This document shows positions 14,246 through 22,049 of a stretch of DNA of 40,247 nucleotides, piece after piece. The DNA is from a virus. Position 1 is the stretch's first letter, and each line of letters begins with the position of its first letter. The position numbers and the translations under genes are program-made. Location of the stretch: positions 1 through 40,247 of the IMG/VR virus record IMGVR_UViG_3300035698_014421; one strand, given 5' to 3'. The notes beneath the pieces are model-generated. The model did not search any database and had not been told where the DNA came from. It was given only the letters and a program-made list of their open reading frames with translations.

Positions 14246-14662
14246 ATGTCATATAGTGAAGATTATAAAAATTATGCCCAGGTGCTCAGGTCGAGAGGGC
14301 TTACTGTATCCCAAATACAGAAAAAATTAGGGATAGGTAGCACTTGGATCAAAAAGTATACTGAGGCTAATCAAACACCGCCATATACAATAGCGGACAT
14401 AATAGATCTGATTCTTGATCTGAGCTTCAAGACTGCATTGGATGCCAATATTGATAAGGGCCAAAACCCGTCACAATTTGCTTGGCCCTTATCACAATAC
14501 GCATCGATTATTGAAAAATTGGCGAGAACGAATGATATAGTAGATGATTTGCAAGAAGTGCTAATACTCGAAAACCTCCTGATCGAATTGGACAAAAACC
14601 CTCCGGAAGATCCCATTAAACGAATCCAGGAAATGTACGATGAAAAAAGGAAGGCGCTATGA
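14246..14662 (+). CDS. Putative terminase small subunit (HTH protein), 138 aa
   Basis: Residues 3-40 form a helix-turn-helix (YAQVLRSRGLTVSQIQKKLG, then GSTWIKKY), as in the DNA-recognition domain of small terminases and in regulators. The rest is helical (IIEKLARTNDIVDDLQEVL), suited to oligomerisation. Its place directly next to the large terminase supports the packaging role, although the two genes converge rather than share an operon. The start is uncertain: ATG 14246 has no ribosome site, and GTG 14189 is an alternative. A regulator is the main other possibility. Confidence 0.5.
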   Translation: MSYSEDYKNYAQVLRSRGLTVSQIQKKLGIGSTWIKKYTEANQTPPYTIADIIDLILDLSFKTALDANIDKGQNPSQFAWPLSQYASIIEKLARTNDIVDDLQEVLILENLLIELDKNPPEDPIKRIQEMYDEKRKAL

Positions 14663-14793
14663 ATTATTCGACAAATAATATGGCGGAGCAACTTCTTTTT
14701 GAAAATTGTGAAGATTCATATAATTTTGATATGAATTTTTTCCATGGCATAATCAAAAATCAATCAAATAAGGCATTGGAGATTATTGTCTAG
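14659..14793 (+). CDS. Hypothetical protein, 44 aa
   Basis: ATGA overlap with the preceding gene, and AAGG six bases before the ATG. Acidic and Asn-rich (LLFENCEDSYNFDMNFF). Its TAG stop shares bases with the terminase stop on the opposite strand (CTAG at 14790-14793), so the two transcription units meet with no gap. Function unknown. Confidence 0.5.
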   Translation: MNYSTNNMAEQLLFENCEDSYNFDMNFFHGIIKNQSNKALEIIV

Positions 14794-16130
14794 CCCGTCA
14801 TAATCTCATAATCCGGGGTCCCTTCCCCGAAGAAGTACATAGCCAGGTACCGCAATGCGTCCACGGCGTCGTCATCTTCCTTCACGACTTGTTCCTTCTC
14901 GTCAGCACCCGCCCTCTGTGGCCGCCAGTGGAACATCGGCACGGTGCGCACCAGTTGAGTGCAGCGCGGATGGATGACAAGGCGGTCCTCCTTCATCAAT
15001 GTATTGAGCAAGTCTAAGCTCCGATCAACATCCTTGTTAGCTGGCTCCGTCCAAACTCCAAAACTCTCCAAATCAACGCGCGTCTGCCTTTCCCAATCAC
15101 ACACCCTCGTTTCGCGCAGCGTCAAATTGAGCATATCGCGAAAATGTGAGTAATCACTTTCGAGGAGCAACACGTCTTCGGCATGCTGCTTTGTCGTCGC
15201 GCCAACATTGTAGTATTCGGACCAGACATACAGTTTTTCGTCATACATCCCGCCATAGAGAGCTACGAACGGGTGCTTGTTGCCTAGATCAATACTCACG
15301 CATTTGCGGATGTCGGCGGGCAGCCCGTCGAAGTCCTCGACGTGCCGATCCTCGTTCCATTCCTTGAACACCGCCCCTGTGAGCGTCGTAAACATGCCGT
15401 AAAAGCGGCGTTGTATCTCATCTTCGGACATGTTCGCAAGAGCGCGATCCTTGTCTCTATCCGAGACAAAAATATTGTCGCGGAGTGAGACATTCCAACT
15501 TTCAATGTCGTTGGATACGGTTTTGCCCTTTCCCAGATTCTTGAGATGTACCCGGTAGTACATCCAATTTTTCCCGAGGATAGGCGTGGCCGCCAGGAAT
15601 ATTTCTCCCCCCTGCAATGTTCTGGAAAGAATATCATTCCATATTGTTTCGCCCTGTGGCGTGGCTCGTTGTGGGTCTTCGTCCACAACGCAGGAGCGCA
15701 CCTTGTCAGCCGAAAATGCGCCTGGCCCGGATTTGGCCGTTTTGAATTTGAGCAGGCAACCGTTCTTGTGGCGGAGTGCAGAGGGGATATCCTCGCCTTG
15801 CCTGTACCAGCCAACAACCTTGTATTCGTGTGGGGCTAACCAGACTTTATACCATTGCCAGATAGAGTAGATTTTTTCCTGTGTGAGGCAAACGCACCAA
15901 TGGAGAGTTTTAGGATTTTCGCGTATGCGGCATACTTGCTCATACGCGACGGTACCGCTTTTGGCCGCCCGATCCCCGCCGAAGAGTGCCTTGATCGGTT
16001 TCTTGCACTCATGAAAGGCTTTGGCTTGTGGGCTGGCCGGAGTGTATGGAGGGAGTTTGATGTTGGCAGGGGTAGCCTTCGAAGGTCGAAAAGGCTTCTT
16101 TTTTAGGCGTCGCATGATTCGTGATGGCAT
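14790..16130 (-). CDS. terL: Terminase large subunit
   Basis: 446 residues from the ATG at 16130; a GTG at 16151 lies inside the promoter. Motifs: Walker A-like GGDRAAKSG (about 51-59), Walker B VVDED (about 150), a coupling-type stretch AATPILG, then the RNase H-like nuclease domain with SIDLGNKHP and the terminal EDDDAVDALRY. This is the ATP-driven motor and nuclease that packages DNA. It is the only large gene on the minus strand and has its own leaderless promoter with an inverted repeat over the -35 box, so its timing is separate from that of the head genes. Confidence 0.93.
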   Translation of the reverse strand: MPSRIMRRLKKKPFRPSKATPANIKLPPYTPASPQAKAFHECKKPIKALFGGDRAAKSGTVAYEQVCRIRENPKTLHWCVCLTQEKIYSIWQWYKVWLAPHEYKVVGWYRQGEDIPSALRHKNGCLLKFKTAKSGPGAFSADKVRSCVVDEDPQRATPQGETIWNDILSRTLQGGEIFLAATPILGKNWMYYRVHLKNLGKGKTVSNDIESWNVSLRDNIFVSDRDKDRALANMSEDEIQRRFYGMFTTLTGAVFKEWNEDRHVEDFDGLPADIRKCVSIDLGNKHPFVALYGGMYDEKLYVWSEYYNVGATTKQHAEDVLLLESDYSHFRDMLNLTLRETRVCDWERQTRVDLESFGVWTEPANKDVDRSLDLLNTLMKEDRLVIHPRCTQLVRTVPMFHWRPQRAGADEKEQVVKEDDDAVDALRYLAMYFFGEGTPDYEIMTG

Positions 16131-16136
16131 GCTTCC

Positions 16137-16173
16137 AAAATAGGCGCGCACGAAATATTGTCAAGTTTCGTGC
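16137..16173 (-). promoter_or_regulatory. Leaderless promoter and operator of terL
   Basis: On the minus strand, TTGACA (16164-16159), 16 bases, TATTTT (16142-16137), six bases, then ATG at 16130. The perfect inverted repeat GCACGAAA (16148-16155)/TTTCGTGC (16166-16173) is centred on the -35 box. Confidence 0.7.
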
Positions 16174-16259
16174 AAATGGTGATTTTTTTATTTGTTCCGT
16201 TTTCACGTATACAGGCGAAGCCAGGCTTTTCTTAAAATAAAATGCGGTAAGGGGTAATT

Positions 16260-16303
16260 TTTCTTTGTATTTGCTTGACAAATACAAAGAAATGCACTAT
16301 ATT
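16260..16303 (+). promoter_or_regulatory. Strong promoter with 14-bp inverted repeat
   Basis: TTGACA 16275-16280, a 17-base spacer, TATATT 16298-16303. The arms TTTCTTTGTATTTG (16260-16273) and CAAATACAAAGAAA (16279-16292) are perfect complements with a five-base centre, so a repressor bound here would cover the -35 box. It drives the four small genes at 16358-17503. Confidence 0.75.
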
Positions 16304-16357
16304 ATATATAGAGATTACGGAAAGGGTAATAAAAACTCACACACAAGGAGAGAAAAA

Positions 16358-16630
16358 ATGGAAAAGACAAACAAGATTCAAATTTACAAATCAAAATGTT
16401 ACGATTCCAATGTGAAAATCAAAGCCGGCTTTGATTTGGATTCAAAGAAATTTGGATTCGCGACGGCAGGAATCTTGCAAGCGGAAGATGGGTACAAACT
16501 CGAAGTTTTTTTGCAGGGTACCCTGCAAAGTACTGCGGGATTTCGTACGCTTAAGCAAGCGTACGAAAAGGTGTATGAACTTGCTGACAAAATGGGTTGC
16601 AAAGCAAACTTTGCAACCACTCGTAACTAG
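16358..16630 (+). CDS. Hypothetical protein, 90 aa
   Basis: First gene behind the 16275 promoter, with AAGGAGAG before the ATG. Basic and beta-rich at the N-terminus (IQIYKSKCYDSNVKIKAGFD), then a helix (LKQAYEKVYELADKMG). No family recognised. The following intergenic space carries a GC hairpin plus ribosome-site module repeated before 16914. Confidence 0.65.
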   Translation: MEKTNKIQIYKSKCYDSNVKIKAGFDLDSKKFGFATAGILQAEDGYKLEVFLQGTLQSTAGFRTLKQAYEKVYELADKMGCKANFATTRN

Positions 16631-16638
16631 CGAACCGG

Positions 16639-16666
16639 GGGGCGCAAGCCCCCACTTACAAGGAGA
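16639..16666 (+). repeat. Hairpin plus ribosome-site module, copy 1
   Basis: 28 bases identical to 16881-16908: a GGGGC/GCCCC hairpin with a short GCAA-type loop, followed by ACTTACAAGGAGA. The tail resembles the ACTTACAGGA leaders at 7.3 and 7.5 kb. Confidence 0.8.
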
Positions 16667-16673
16667 AAACACC

Positions 16674-16877
16674 ATGACAAATAAAAAATATCTCGCAATC
16701 AAAAAACACCTCAGCGCAATCATGCAAGAGCTCGAAGATGTTCCGTTGCATGAGCAACAAATTGTTACCGGGCTGACATGCTCCGTACAAGAGCAGCTTA
16801 CGGAAATGTCGCGGGGTTTCAACAAACTTGTCAACAGGGGATTAAAGAAATTTGGTGAGCAGTACACATCTAAATAA
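16674..16877 (+). CDS. Hypothetical helical protein, 67 aa
   Basis: The ATG at 16674 follows the AAGGAGA of the hairpin module. Mostly helical and basic at the end (LVNRGLKKFGEQYTSK). No family recognised. It belongs to the small-gene operon behind the 16275 promoter. Confidence 0.6.
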   Translation: MTNKKYLAIKKHLSAIMQELEDVPLHEQQIVTGLTCSVQEQLTEMSRGFNKLVNRGLKKFGEQYTSK

Positions 16878-16880
16878 CCA

Positions 16881-16908
16881 GGGGCGCAAGCCCCCACTTA
16901 CAAGGAGA
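16881..16908 (+). repeat. Hairpin plus ribosome-site module, copy 2
   Basis: Exact copy of 16639-16666, standing before the gene at 16914. A hairpin placed right before a ribosome site can insulate initiation from upstream RNA or stabilise a processed message. Confidence 0.8.
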
Positions 16909-16913
16909 TTATC

Positions 16914-17111
16914 ATGGAAAATGTTGTAAAATACGAGCTTCTCTTCAATCAGGGGACAATCACTGATAGAACGCCGAAAGATTTCGGCGGGAAGAAAAGG
17001 ATCAACATTAGAAACCGGCACGTTGAGAGTCGTCAAAACCCAGAAGTCTATAAATTTTTCCGGTGGAACCGGAAAAATTCACGGTATGAAGCAAAAGGGT
17101 TCCCGTCTTGA
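16914..17111 (+). CDS. Hypothetical basic protein, 65 aa
   Basis: It starts after the second hairpin module. Basic, with a beta-rich pattern (VVKYELLFNQGTITDR, KRINIRNRHVE) and an aromatic end (VYKFFRWNRKN). Possibly nucleic-acid binding, judged only from charge. Its end overlaps the TTG start of the next gene. Confidence 0.6.
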   Translation: MENVVKYELLFNQGTITDRTPKDFGGKKRINIRNRHVESRQNPEVYKFFRWNRKNSRYEAKGFPS

Positions 17112-17503
17112 AAAACCAAGGCGCACAGCCGAAAAACCAAAATGCCACTAAAGAATGCGGGCATAAAGAATATTACCCTATCAGGTACGGGGGGAGACGG
17201 TGGACGCCCGAAGAGGGTGCGGCTATCAAAGCGCACCTGGCTATGACAGGAGAATCATGGAGCGGCCAGCTTCGGGGATGGGTATTCATGCACGTTTTCA
17301 GGCGAGGGAAGAACAAGAACCCCATCAACCTGGAAATCGCCTCTATCCTCAAGGAGTGCATATTGAACCTTGAGAGGGCGAAAAAGTGTCAATATCATAT
17401 TGACCGGTTAGATCACATTAACAAGGCCAACGAGTGGATCTCCCATTGCGTCATGGAGATCGAACGATATTACATCAATGAGGAGGGGCAAGATCACAAT
17501 TAG
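17108..17503 (+). CDS. Hypothetical protein, 131 aa
   Basis: It starts at TTG 17108, overlapping the upstream TGA. The segment RRWTPEEGAAIKAHLAMTGESW is recognisable only as a Myb/SANT-like or HTH-like helical pattern; I do not assign a family. The C-terminal half is helical (CILNLERAKKCQYHIDRLDH). Last gene of the operon before the portal promoter. Confidence 0.6.
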   Translation: MKNQGAQPKNQNATKECGHKEYYPIRYGGRRWTPEEGAAIKAHLAMTGESWSGQLRGWVFMHVFRRGKNKNPINLEIASILKECILNLERAKKCQYHIDRLDHINKANEWISHCVMEIERYYINEEGQDHN

Positions 17504-17528
17504 AATTTATGATATTTCATAAAAAGAA

Positions 17529-17571
17529 TTGACAAATCGGCCATACTGCCTTACATTGTCAGTATGGCCGA
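17529..17571 (+). promoter_or_regulatory. Leaderless late promoter of the portal gene
   Basis: TTGACA 17529-17534, a 17-base spacer, TACATT 17552-17557, six bases, then ATG at 17564. A perfect 12-bp inverted repeat (arms 17537-17548 and 17560-17571, outer bases TCGGCC/GGCCGA) brackets the -10 and takes in the start codon. It could be an operator or a 5' hairpin. Confidence 0.7.
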
Positions 17572-19573
17572 AACTCCATTTTCTCAGCGAGAAACCAACC
17601 TCATTTTGAAATCAGACGGCACCCCTTGGGGACGCCGCGCAGACCGTGATTTCTACGGGTCCCCTCCCAATACAAACCCTGACGACACCCCCCCCGAAGA
17701 ATATTTTGATTTTGCGAATATTCCAAACCATAAAGCGATGGAAAATTTTCGCAATATTCGGCATCTTTTTATTTCAGCGCGGGGTCTTGAAGCTTCCGAC
17801 GACGGTGCTTACACCCCACCTCAGCTTGTATACACAACGCCCCAATACGGAGATCCTGAACTTTTAGAAACTCTAGCATGGCAATATGACGAGGGGTTTG
17901 TCAAAACAGGGTTCTCGGCAGTAATAGATAGTTTGGAAAAGACTGCTAAAGATAGCGGTTTCTGCGTAGCTCAAAATGGATGGTATCTGAAAACGACTGA
18001 TCCTTATAAGGGCAAGCTCTTTGTAGGGCGGATCTACTCACGTGATCCTGACGAATTCGTTTTTGATCCCCCTGACCGGCCTCCGGGAATTTACAAAGTT
18101 GAACCATACGGGATACTCGCCGACAAACCTCTTAACTCCAACGTATATTGGTCGTATGCCTACGATTCAAAGCTTGACAACCCATACGGCAACGCAATTG
18201 ATCGATGTTTAAAGCCCTGGCATAAGACATGGATCAAGGTGTTTGGATATTGGCGGCAAGGAATTCAAAAAGCCGGACTCGGTTCATGGCTAGCGAAATA
18301 TGGGCCTGATATTGCGGGGGAAGACTCCACCAGCAAGGCAAAGCGTGCAGAATTGTTTGAATCTGTCGGACAACTCGCGGCTGGTACGCATTCGTTATTC
18401 AACAAAACCACGGAGATCGAAAGCGTAAAACTCCAAATAGAAGCGCAGATCTTTCTCGACTTTTGGACTGCAAAAAATCAAACAGATTCGATTGTCTATA
18501 CAGGCAGCTCAACGGCACTTAGCGAGGGCAAGTATGGGAGCCGGGCTAAATCAGAATCAGAAGGGGCAAGGGAGAAACAAGGGCTCGAATTTCTTGATGC
18601 TGGCCGGGTTTCAGATGCTTTTACTTACCAATTTAACAGAATTTTTGCCGGAGTAAATTTTGCCCCTGACCGTTTGGCACTAATCCCGACATTGCAACTT
18701 ATATTTCCTGAGCGCATCCAACCAACGACACCGGCCGACCAGGAAACGTCAAACGAAGAGATTGACAAAGATGTTGAAAAGGAAATCGTCATTGAGAGGA
18801 AGGAAGAAGAATCAACAGAGTTAAGCGCGCTAACTGAATTGGCTGAAGGGGACGAAGAAGAACCGGTTGTTCCGGTGGCAATCCCGGCAGGAAACGAAGA
18901 CTTTCCCCGCAAAACTCCGACGCCAGAGTCATACGTCGATGCGACTGAAGAGGCGAAAGCATACCTCGAGCAGATGCCCGTCAAAATTTACGACGACGTG
19001 CAGCCATCGGAAGCCGCATCAACCTTTACCGTCAAACGCCTCCGCAATTTTGGCGATGATTCGGAAGAGGGCAAAGCCAAACAACTCGAAATTTTAGAGG
19101 CTCTGAAAGCCGCCATCATCCCCACGCTGGACGCACCAGATGAAAAGGCAGCATGGAAAGCCTATTACGCGGCGGCTGTGACAATACTTGCAGGCTTCGG
19201 TATCCCAATGGATACGGCGATTCGCGACGATCTCAATATTTCCTTCCGTCAGGCCCGGCAGAATTCATATTTTGAGGGTCTGCTTACAGCGGCCAGGAAC
19301 GGTCTTACAGCAACCGGCATCGAATTTAGCAACCTCCACGACGGGCACACTATCCGGCCTGAGCATGCTCTATTCAACGGGCTTAAAGTGGCGCTTGACG
19401 ATCCTATCCTCCCACGTCTAAAGTTGGCATGGGATTTTGGCTGTGTGTGTTGGGCAAAGATATATCGTGGGCAAGATTTTACGCCGGCTGATGAAATTCC
19501 AGATCTTGATTTATTGGGGCAAACATATCGATTTTATGCGCAGCCGGGCGAACGGTTGCCAGAGGCATCATGA
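17564..19573 (+). CDS. Portal protein fused to a MuF-like head morphogenesis domain
   Basis: 669 residues. The N-terminal 400 resemble the DUF935 (Mu gp29-like) portal family, with NPYGNAIDRCLKPW, a FGYWRQ helix and DRLALIPTLQLIFPE near the end. An acidic linker follows (DKDVEKEIVIERKEEEST). Residues about 555-655 look like the SPP1 gp7/Mu gpF domain, with RQARQNSYFEGLL, DGHTIRPEHALFNG and a final GCVCWAKIY. Portals form the dodecameric DNA gate; MuF proteins help head assembly. Separate genes in many phages, the two are fused here. The mRNA looks leaderless, and the gene overlaps the next by ATGA. Confidence 0.85.
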   Translation: MAETPFSQRETNLILKSDGTPWGRRADRDFYGSPPNTNPDDTPPEEYFDFANIPNHKAMENFRNIRHLFISARGLEASDDGAYTPPQLVYTTPQYGDPELLETLAWQYDEGFVKTGFSAVIDSLEKTAKDSGFCVAQNGWYLKTTDPYKGKLFVGRIYSRDPDEFVFDPPDRPPGIYKVEPYGILADKPLNSNVYWSYAYDSKLDNPYGNAIDRCLKPWHKTWIKVFGYWRQGIQKAGLGSWLAKYGPDIAGEDSTSKAKRAELFESVGQLAAGTHSLFNKTTEIESVKLQIEAQIFLDFWTAKNQTDSIVYTGSSTALSEGKYGSRAKSESEGAREKQGLEFLDAGRVSDAFTYQFNRIFAGVNFAPDRLALIPTLQLIFPERIQPTTPADQETSNEEIDKDVEKEIVIERKEEESTELSALTELAEGDEEEPVVPVAIPAGNEDFPRKTPTPESYVDATEEAKAYLEQMPVKIYDDVQPSEAASTFTVKRLRNFGDDSEEGKAKQLEILEALKAAIIPTLDAPDEKAAWKAYYAAAVTILAGFGIPMDTAIRDDLNISFRQARQNSYFEGLLTAARNGLTATGIEFSNLHDGHTIRPEHALFNGLKVALDDPILPRLKLAWDFGCVCWAKIYRGQDFTPADEIPDLDLLGQTYRFYAQPGERLPEAS

Positions 19574-20070
19574 CTGTAACAGACGCTAAAAAGCAAGTCA
19601 ATCGTGGGTGGCATCCCCTTGTCAGCCAACTTTTTAGCACTATATCAAAAGACGCTATCATTCATGATTTGAAAGAAAAATTCGGTGGTCTGCGTGTTGA
19701 TGCAGAGAACACAAGTGGACAGGATCTTGATGCGATTGAAGCGATTGAAACGAAAAGTCAAGAAACCTGCGAAGGGTGTGGGGGAAAAGGGCTTCCGGTA
19801 AGGGCATCTAATGATTTTGTCAAAACATTGTGTGTGCAATGCAATGAAAAAAACAGGGCAGGTCTCCCCTTCGCAATAGTTGGCAAGGAATATATTGAAG
19901 CTGAAAAAGAAGAACTCGACAGGAAGATCGAGACCCTCACAGATTTTATTTTTATCGATGTATACCAAAAATTGTCAGAAGGAGAACGGCATCTTTTGTC
20001 CAAGCAACTTGCAATCATGCTTCGATATTCTGTGGTCCTTGGTAATAGAATAATTGAAAATTATCACTAG
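19570..20070 (+). CDS. Hypothetical zinc-ribbon protein, 166 aa
   Basis: The N-terminal part, GWHPLVSQLF, KEKFGGLRV and then CEGCGGKG and CVQC, matches a widespread phage protein type in which KEKFGGLR precedes a CxxC...CxxC zinc ribbon. The function of that type is not known to me. Residues 110-166 are an added helical domain (EAEKEELDRKIETL). It starts by ATGA overlap with the portal gene. Confidence 0.7.
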   Translation: MTVTDAKKQVNRGWHPLVSQLFSTISKDAIIHDLKEKFGGLRVDAENTSGQDLDAIEAIETKSQETCEGCGGKGLPVRASNDFVKTLCVQCNEKNRAGLPFAIVGKEYIEAEKEELDRKIETLTDFIFIDVYQKLSEGERHLLSKQLAIMLRYSVVLGNRIIENYH

Positions 20071-20084
20071 CGACCGGAGACATC

Positions 20085-20250
20085 ATGAAACGTGGAATTG
20101 ATATAATACGAGCAAGGTGAAAACTAGGCTAACGTTTTTTGACAGATAGGCACAAGGCGGCGGGTAGCTCCCGGATGCCTGCAAAATCAGGGACACAAGA
20201 ACCGTTCTCCTTGGCGGTTTTTGGAGCCCCTTTTTTTGTGCCTATACAAC
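20085..20250 (+). promoter_or_regulatory. Structured leader before the capsid genes
   Basis: An extended -10 (TGATATAAT, 20099-20107) is followed by about 140 bases without a convincing gene. TAGGCACAA (20147-20155) pairs with TTGTGCCTA (20236-20244); ACCG/CGGT with T residues forms a terminator-like hairpin at about 20200-20220, and a seven-T run lies at 20231-20237. An 11-codon ORF with a GGAGA site (20085-20120) could be a leader peptide. Together this suggests attenuation or a cis-acting RNA switch controlling the capsid operon. Confidence 0.4.
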
Positions 20251-20252
20251 TT

Positions 20253-20405
20253 ATGACGAAAATTCCCGTGAGAATAAAGGAAGCGATCATCGAAGTTATG
20301 GTTGAAAAAATTTCAGAATCTTTCTCTGAAATCGTGGTTGCCCATGGGAAAAAATACATCAACGCGACAATTGATAAAGGCCGCAAGATAGAAGGAGGGC
20401 GCTAA
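20253..20405 (+). CDS. Hypothetical small protein, 50 aa
   Basis: A mostly helical peptide (RIKEAIIEVMVEKISESF) from ATG 20253. It has no ribosome site; the same frame is open back to TTG 20139, but that extension lies in the structured leader and looks non-coding. It ends two bases before the protease gene, and GGAGGG near its end serves that gene. Confidence 0.45.
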   Translation: MTKIPVRIKEAIIEVMVEKISESFSEIVVAHGKKYINATIDKGRKIEGGR

Positions 20406-20406
20406 T

Positions 20407-20976
20407 ATGACAGACACAACAGAACTAGCAAGCATACTTAATGTGCCCATAATCACAAACGGCAATTTTCAGGGCCGTGAAGGGCCGCCAGTCGTCGTCG
20501 ACGACTTCCTTCAGTCGCAATTAATCAAAGGGTCAAATATGTTTCAACCCTACTTGAAAATAGCGAGAGAAGATGGTTATATGCCTGGAAATCCAGACTT
20601 TTTTCAACGTCTGGGAAAACGGATGCCCGCGCTTATCTCCTTGAACCATAAAGTTACAGAAGACGATAAAATCAAGGAATCTCTTCTTGATGTTGAGGTC
20701 AAATTTTCTCAGAAGAATGGATGGATACACGAAGATTTTTCAGGCATTGAACCTGTGGTGGCCGACATCATTCGGCGTCATTTCCCAAAAAGATCGGTTG
20801 AGGTGTTGGAGTTGAACCACCCTGAAACAGGAGAACGCTTACCAGTCATCATTTCAACAGCATTTCTTGATAACGCTACCCCGCCAGCGGTTCCGGGGCA
20901 ATCCGATGATCTCCTCGTGGAGTTTTCGGCGTTGGATGAATCGCATTATATCATACAGACAGACCAACCTGCATAA
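20407..20976 (+). CDS. Capsid maturation protease (Mu gpI-like)
   Basis: 189 residues. The pattern of prohead proteases is visible: PALISLNHKVTEDD holds the likely catalytic His, DVEVKF follows, and KRSVEVLEL holds the likely catalytic Ser in the typical SVE motif. PVIISTAFL comes after it. The protein would cut the scaffold and other head proteins during maturation. Its position before scaffold, decoration and major capsid genes fits. It starts behind GAAGGAGGG. Confidence 0.7.
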   Translation: MTDTTELASILNVPIITNGNFQGREGPPVVVDDFLQSQLIKGSNMFQPYLKIAREDGYMPGNPDFFQRLGKRMPALISLNHKVTEDDKIKESLLDVEVKFSQKNGWIHEDFSGIEPVVADIIRRHFPKRSVEVLELNHPETGERLPVIISTAFLDNATPPAVPGQSDDLLVEFSALDESHYIIQTDQPA

Positions 20977-20988
20977 GGAGTGAACATC

Positions 20989-21651
20989 ATGGCCGACGAA
21001 AAAGGAAAACCGGTTGATGTGGCTGAACTCCAAAAATCACAAGCCACATTAACCAAAAAACTCGCCGAATTGCAAACGCAAGTTGCCGCGTCCGAGAAAG
21101 ACAAGGCGGATGCGCTGAAATTGGCGGAGAAGACCAAAACCGACGCAATCGAAGCCGCGAAGAACGCTGAGCTGTCAGCAATCGAGCTGGCGGCGAAAAA
21201 ACAAGATGACGCAATCCGGGCAGCGACGAAAGCGGATCGCAAAGCTCTTGCTGAACTTCAAGCGAAAGTTGATGCCAACGACGCGGACAAGACCATTGCA
21301 GAATTGAGTCGAATCCGGAACGTAGACGGTCAGCCTGCGGTAGTTTTACCCGCCTTCCTCGATATTGTAAGGGCTGAATTAACTGGGAGCGGGTTCGTCG
21401 AACTCGCAGCCGGACAAACTTACCGCCAACATGCAGCCAAACGGTACGAGCAGATCATTGAATTGGCTGGTGCAGGGCTGACGGTTCCGGTTGGTTCCGA
21501 TGGTGCCGGACATTTTGAAAAGCCGGGTACCGAGAAACCGAAAACCGATGAAGAAAAGATCTCTGAGTTGCAAGCTGCCGATCCGAAACTGGATTATGGG
21601 GACGCCTGGGAAGAGATCGAATCTCAGAAACTTGCGAAGGAGGGCAAATAA
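20989..21651 (+). CDS. Capsid scaffold protein (putative)
   Basis: 220 residues, rich in Ala, Lys and Glu. A long coiled coil runs from about 10 to 110 (LQKSQATLTKKLAELQTQVA), followed by a small folded part and a charged tail (ISELQAADPKLDYGDAWEEI) of the type often seen in scaffold proteins that bind the capsid. It starts behind AAGGAG, between protease and capsid genes, as expected for a scaffold. Confidence 0.7.
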   Translation: MADEKGKPVDVAELQKSQATLTKKLAELQTQVAASEKDKADALKLAEKTKTDAIEAAKNAELSAIELAAKKQDDAIRAATKADRKALAELQAKVDANDADKTIAELSRIRNVDGQPAVVLPAFLDIVRAELTGSGFVELAAGQTYRQHAAKRYEQIIELAGAGLTVPVGSDGAGHFEKPGTEKPKTDEEKISELQAADPKLDYGDAWEEIESQKLAKEGK

Positions 21652-21653
21652 TC

Positions 21654-22034
21654 ATGCCAACGAAAAAAGGATGGAAGATTGATCACAGTGGGGACGAGGC
21701 GATTGATTTTACGGAAGACGTGTCCGAAACTCAACTTGTGACCAGAGCCGGCGCAGTGTGTGGATCAGGGGAGGTGCCGGTTGGCGCAGTCAGTGACGAT
21801 CTTGATATTTCGGAGTTTGGCGCGCGGGGCGTCTCTCACAGCAAAGGGACGATGGTAGGTTTATGCGCGGCAGCAATTACAACTTTGACAGTGCCGATTA
21901 AACCGGCAGCTACAGGAACAATAACCCCGGCCGACACAGACAAAGACTTGTGCGTCGGATGGCCCAAAAATTTGCAGGCGGTAGTTGGTGGCGAGGTCGA
22001 ATATGACTTTCAACTCATCTACTATGCCGTATAA
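21654..22034 (+). CDS. Head decoration/cement protein (putative)
   Basis: 126 residues, beta-rich, with the feel of the DUF2190-like capsid cement family (LVTRAGAVCGSGEVPVGAVS, then GTITPADTDKDLCVGWP). It lies directly before the major capsid gene, where cement proteins usually are. Assignment rests on position and composition. Confidence 0.55.
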   Translation: MPTKKGWKIDHSGDEAIDFTEDVSETQLVTRAGAVCGSGEVPVGAVSDDLDISEFGARGVSHSKGTMVGLCAAAITTLTVPIKPAATGTITPADTDKDLCVGWPKNLQAVVGGEVEYDFQLIYYAV

Positions 22035-22049
22035 GGAGGGCAATAAATC

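Noticed and set aside
20139-20252. N-terminal extension of the 50-residue protein from TTG 20139
   Set aside because: The DNA here is dominated by inverted repeats and T-runs, and the TTG lacks a ribosome site; the peptide looks non-natural.
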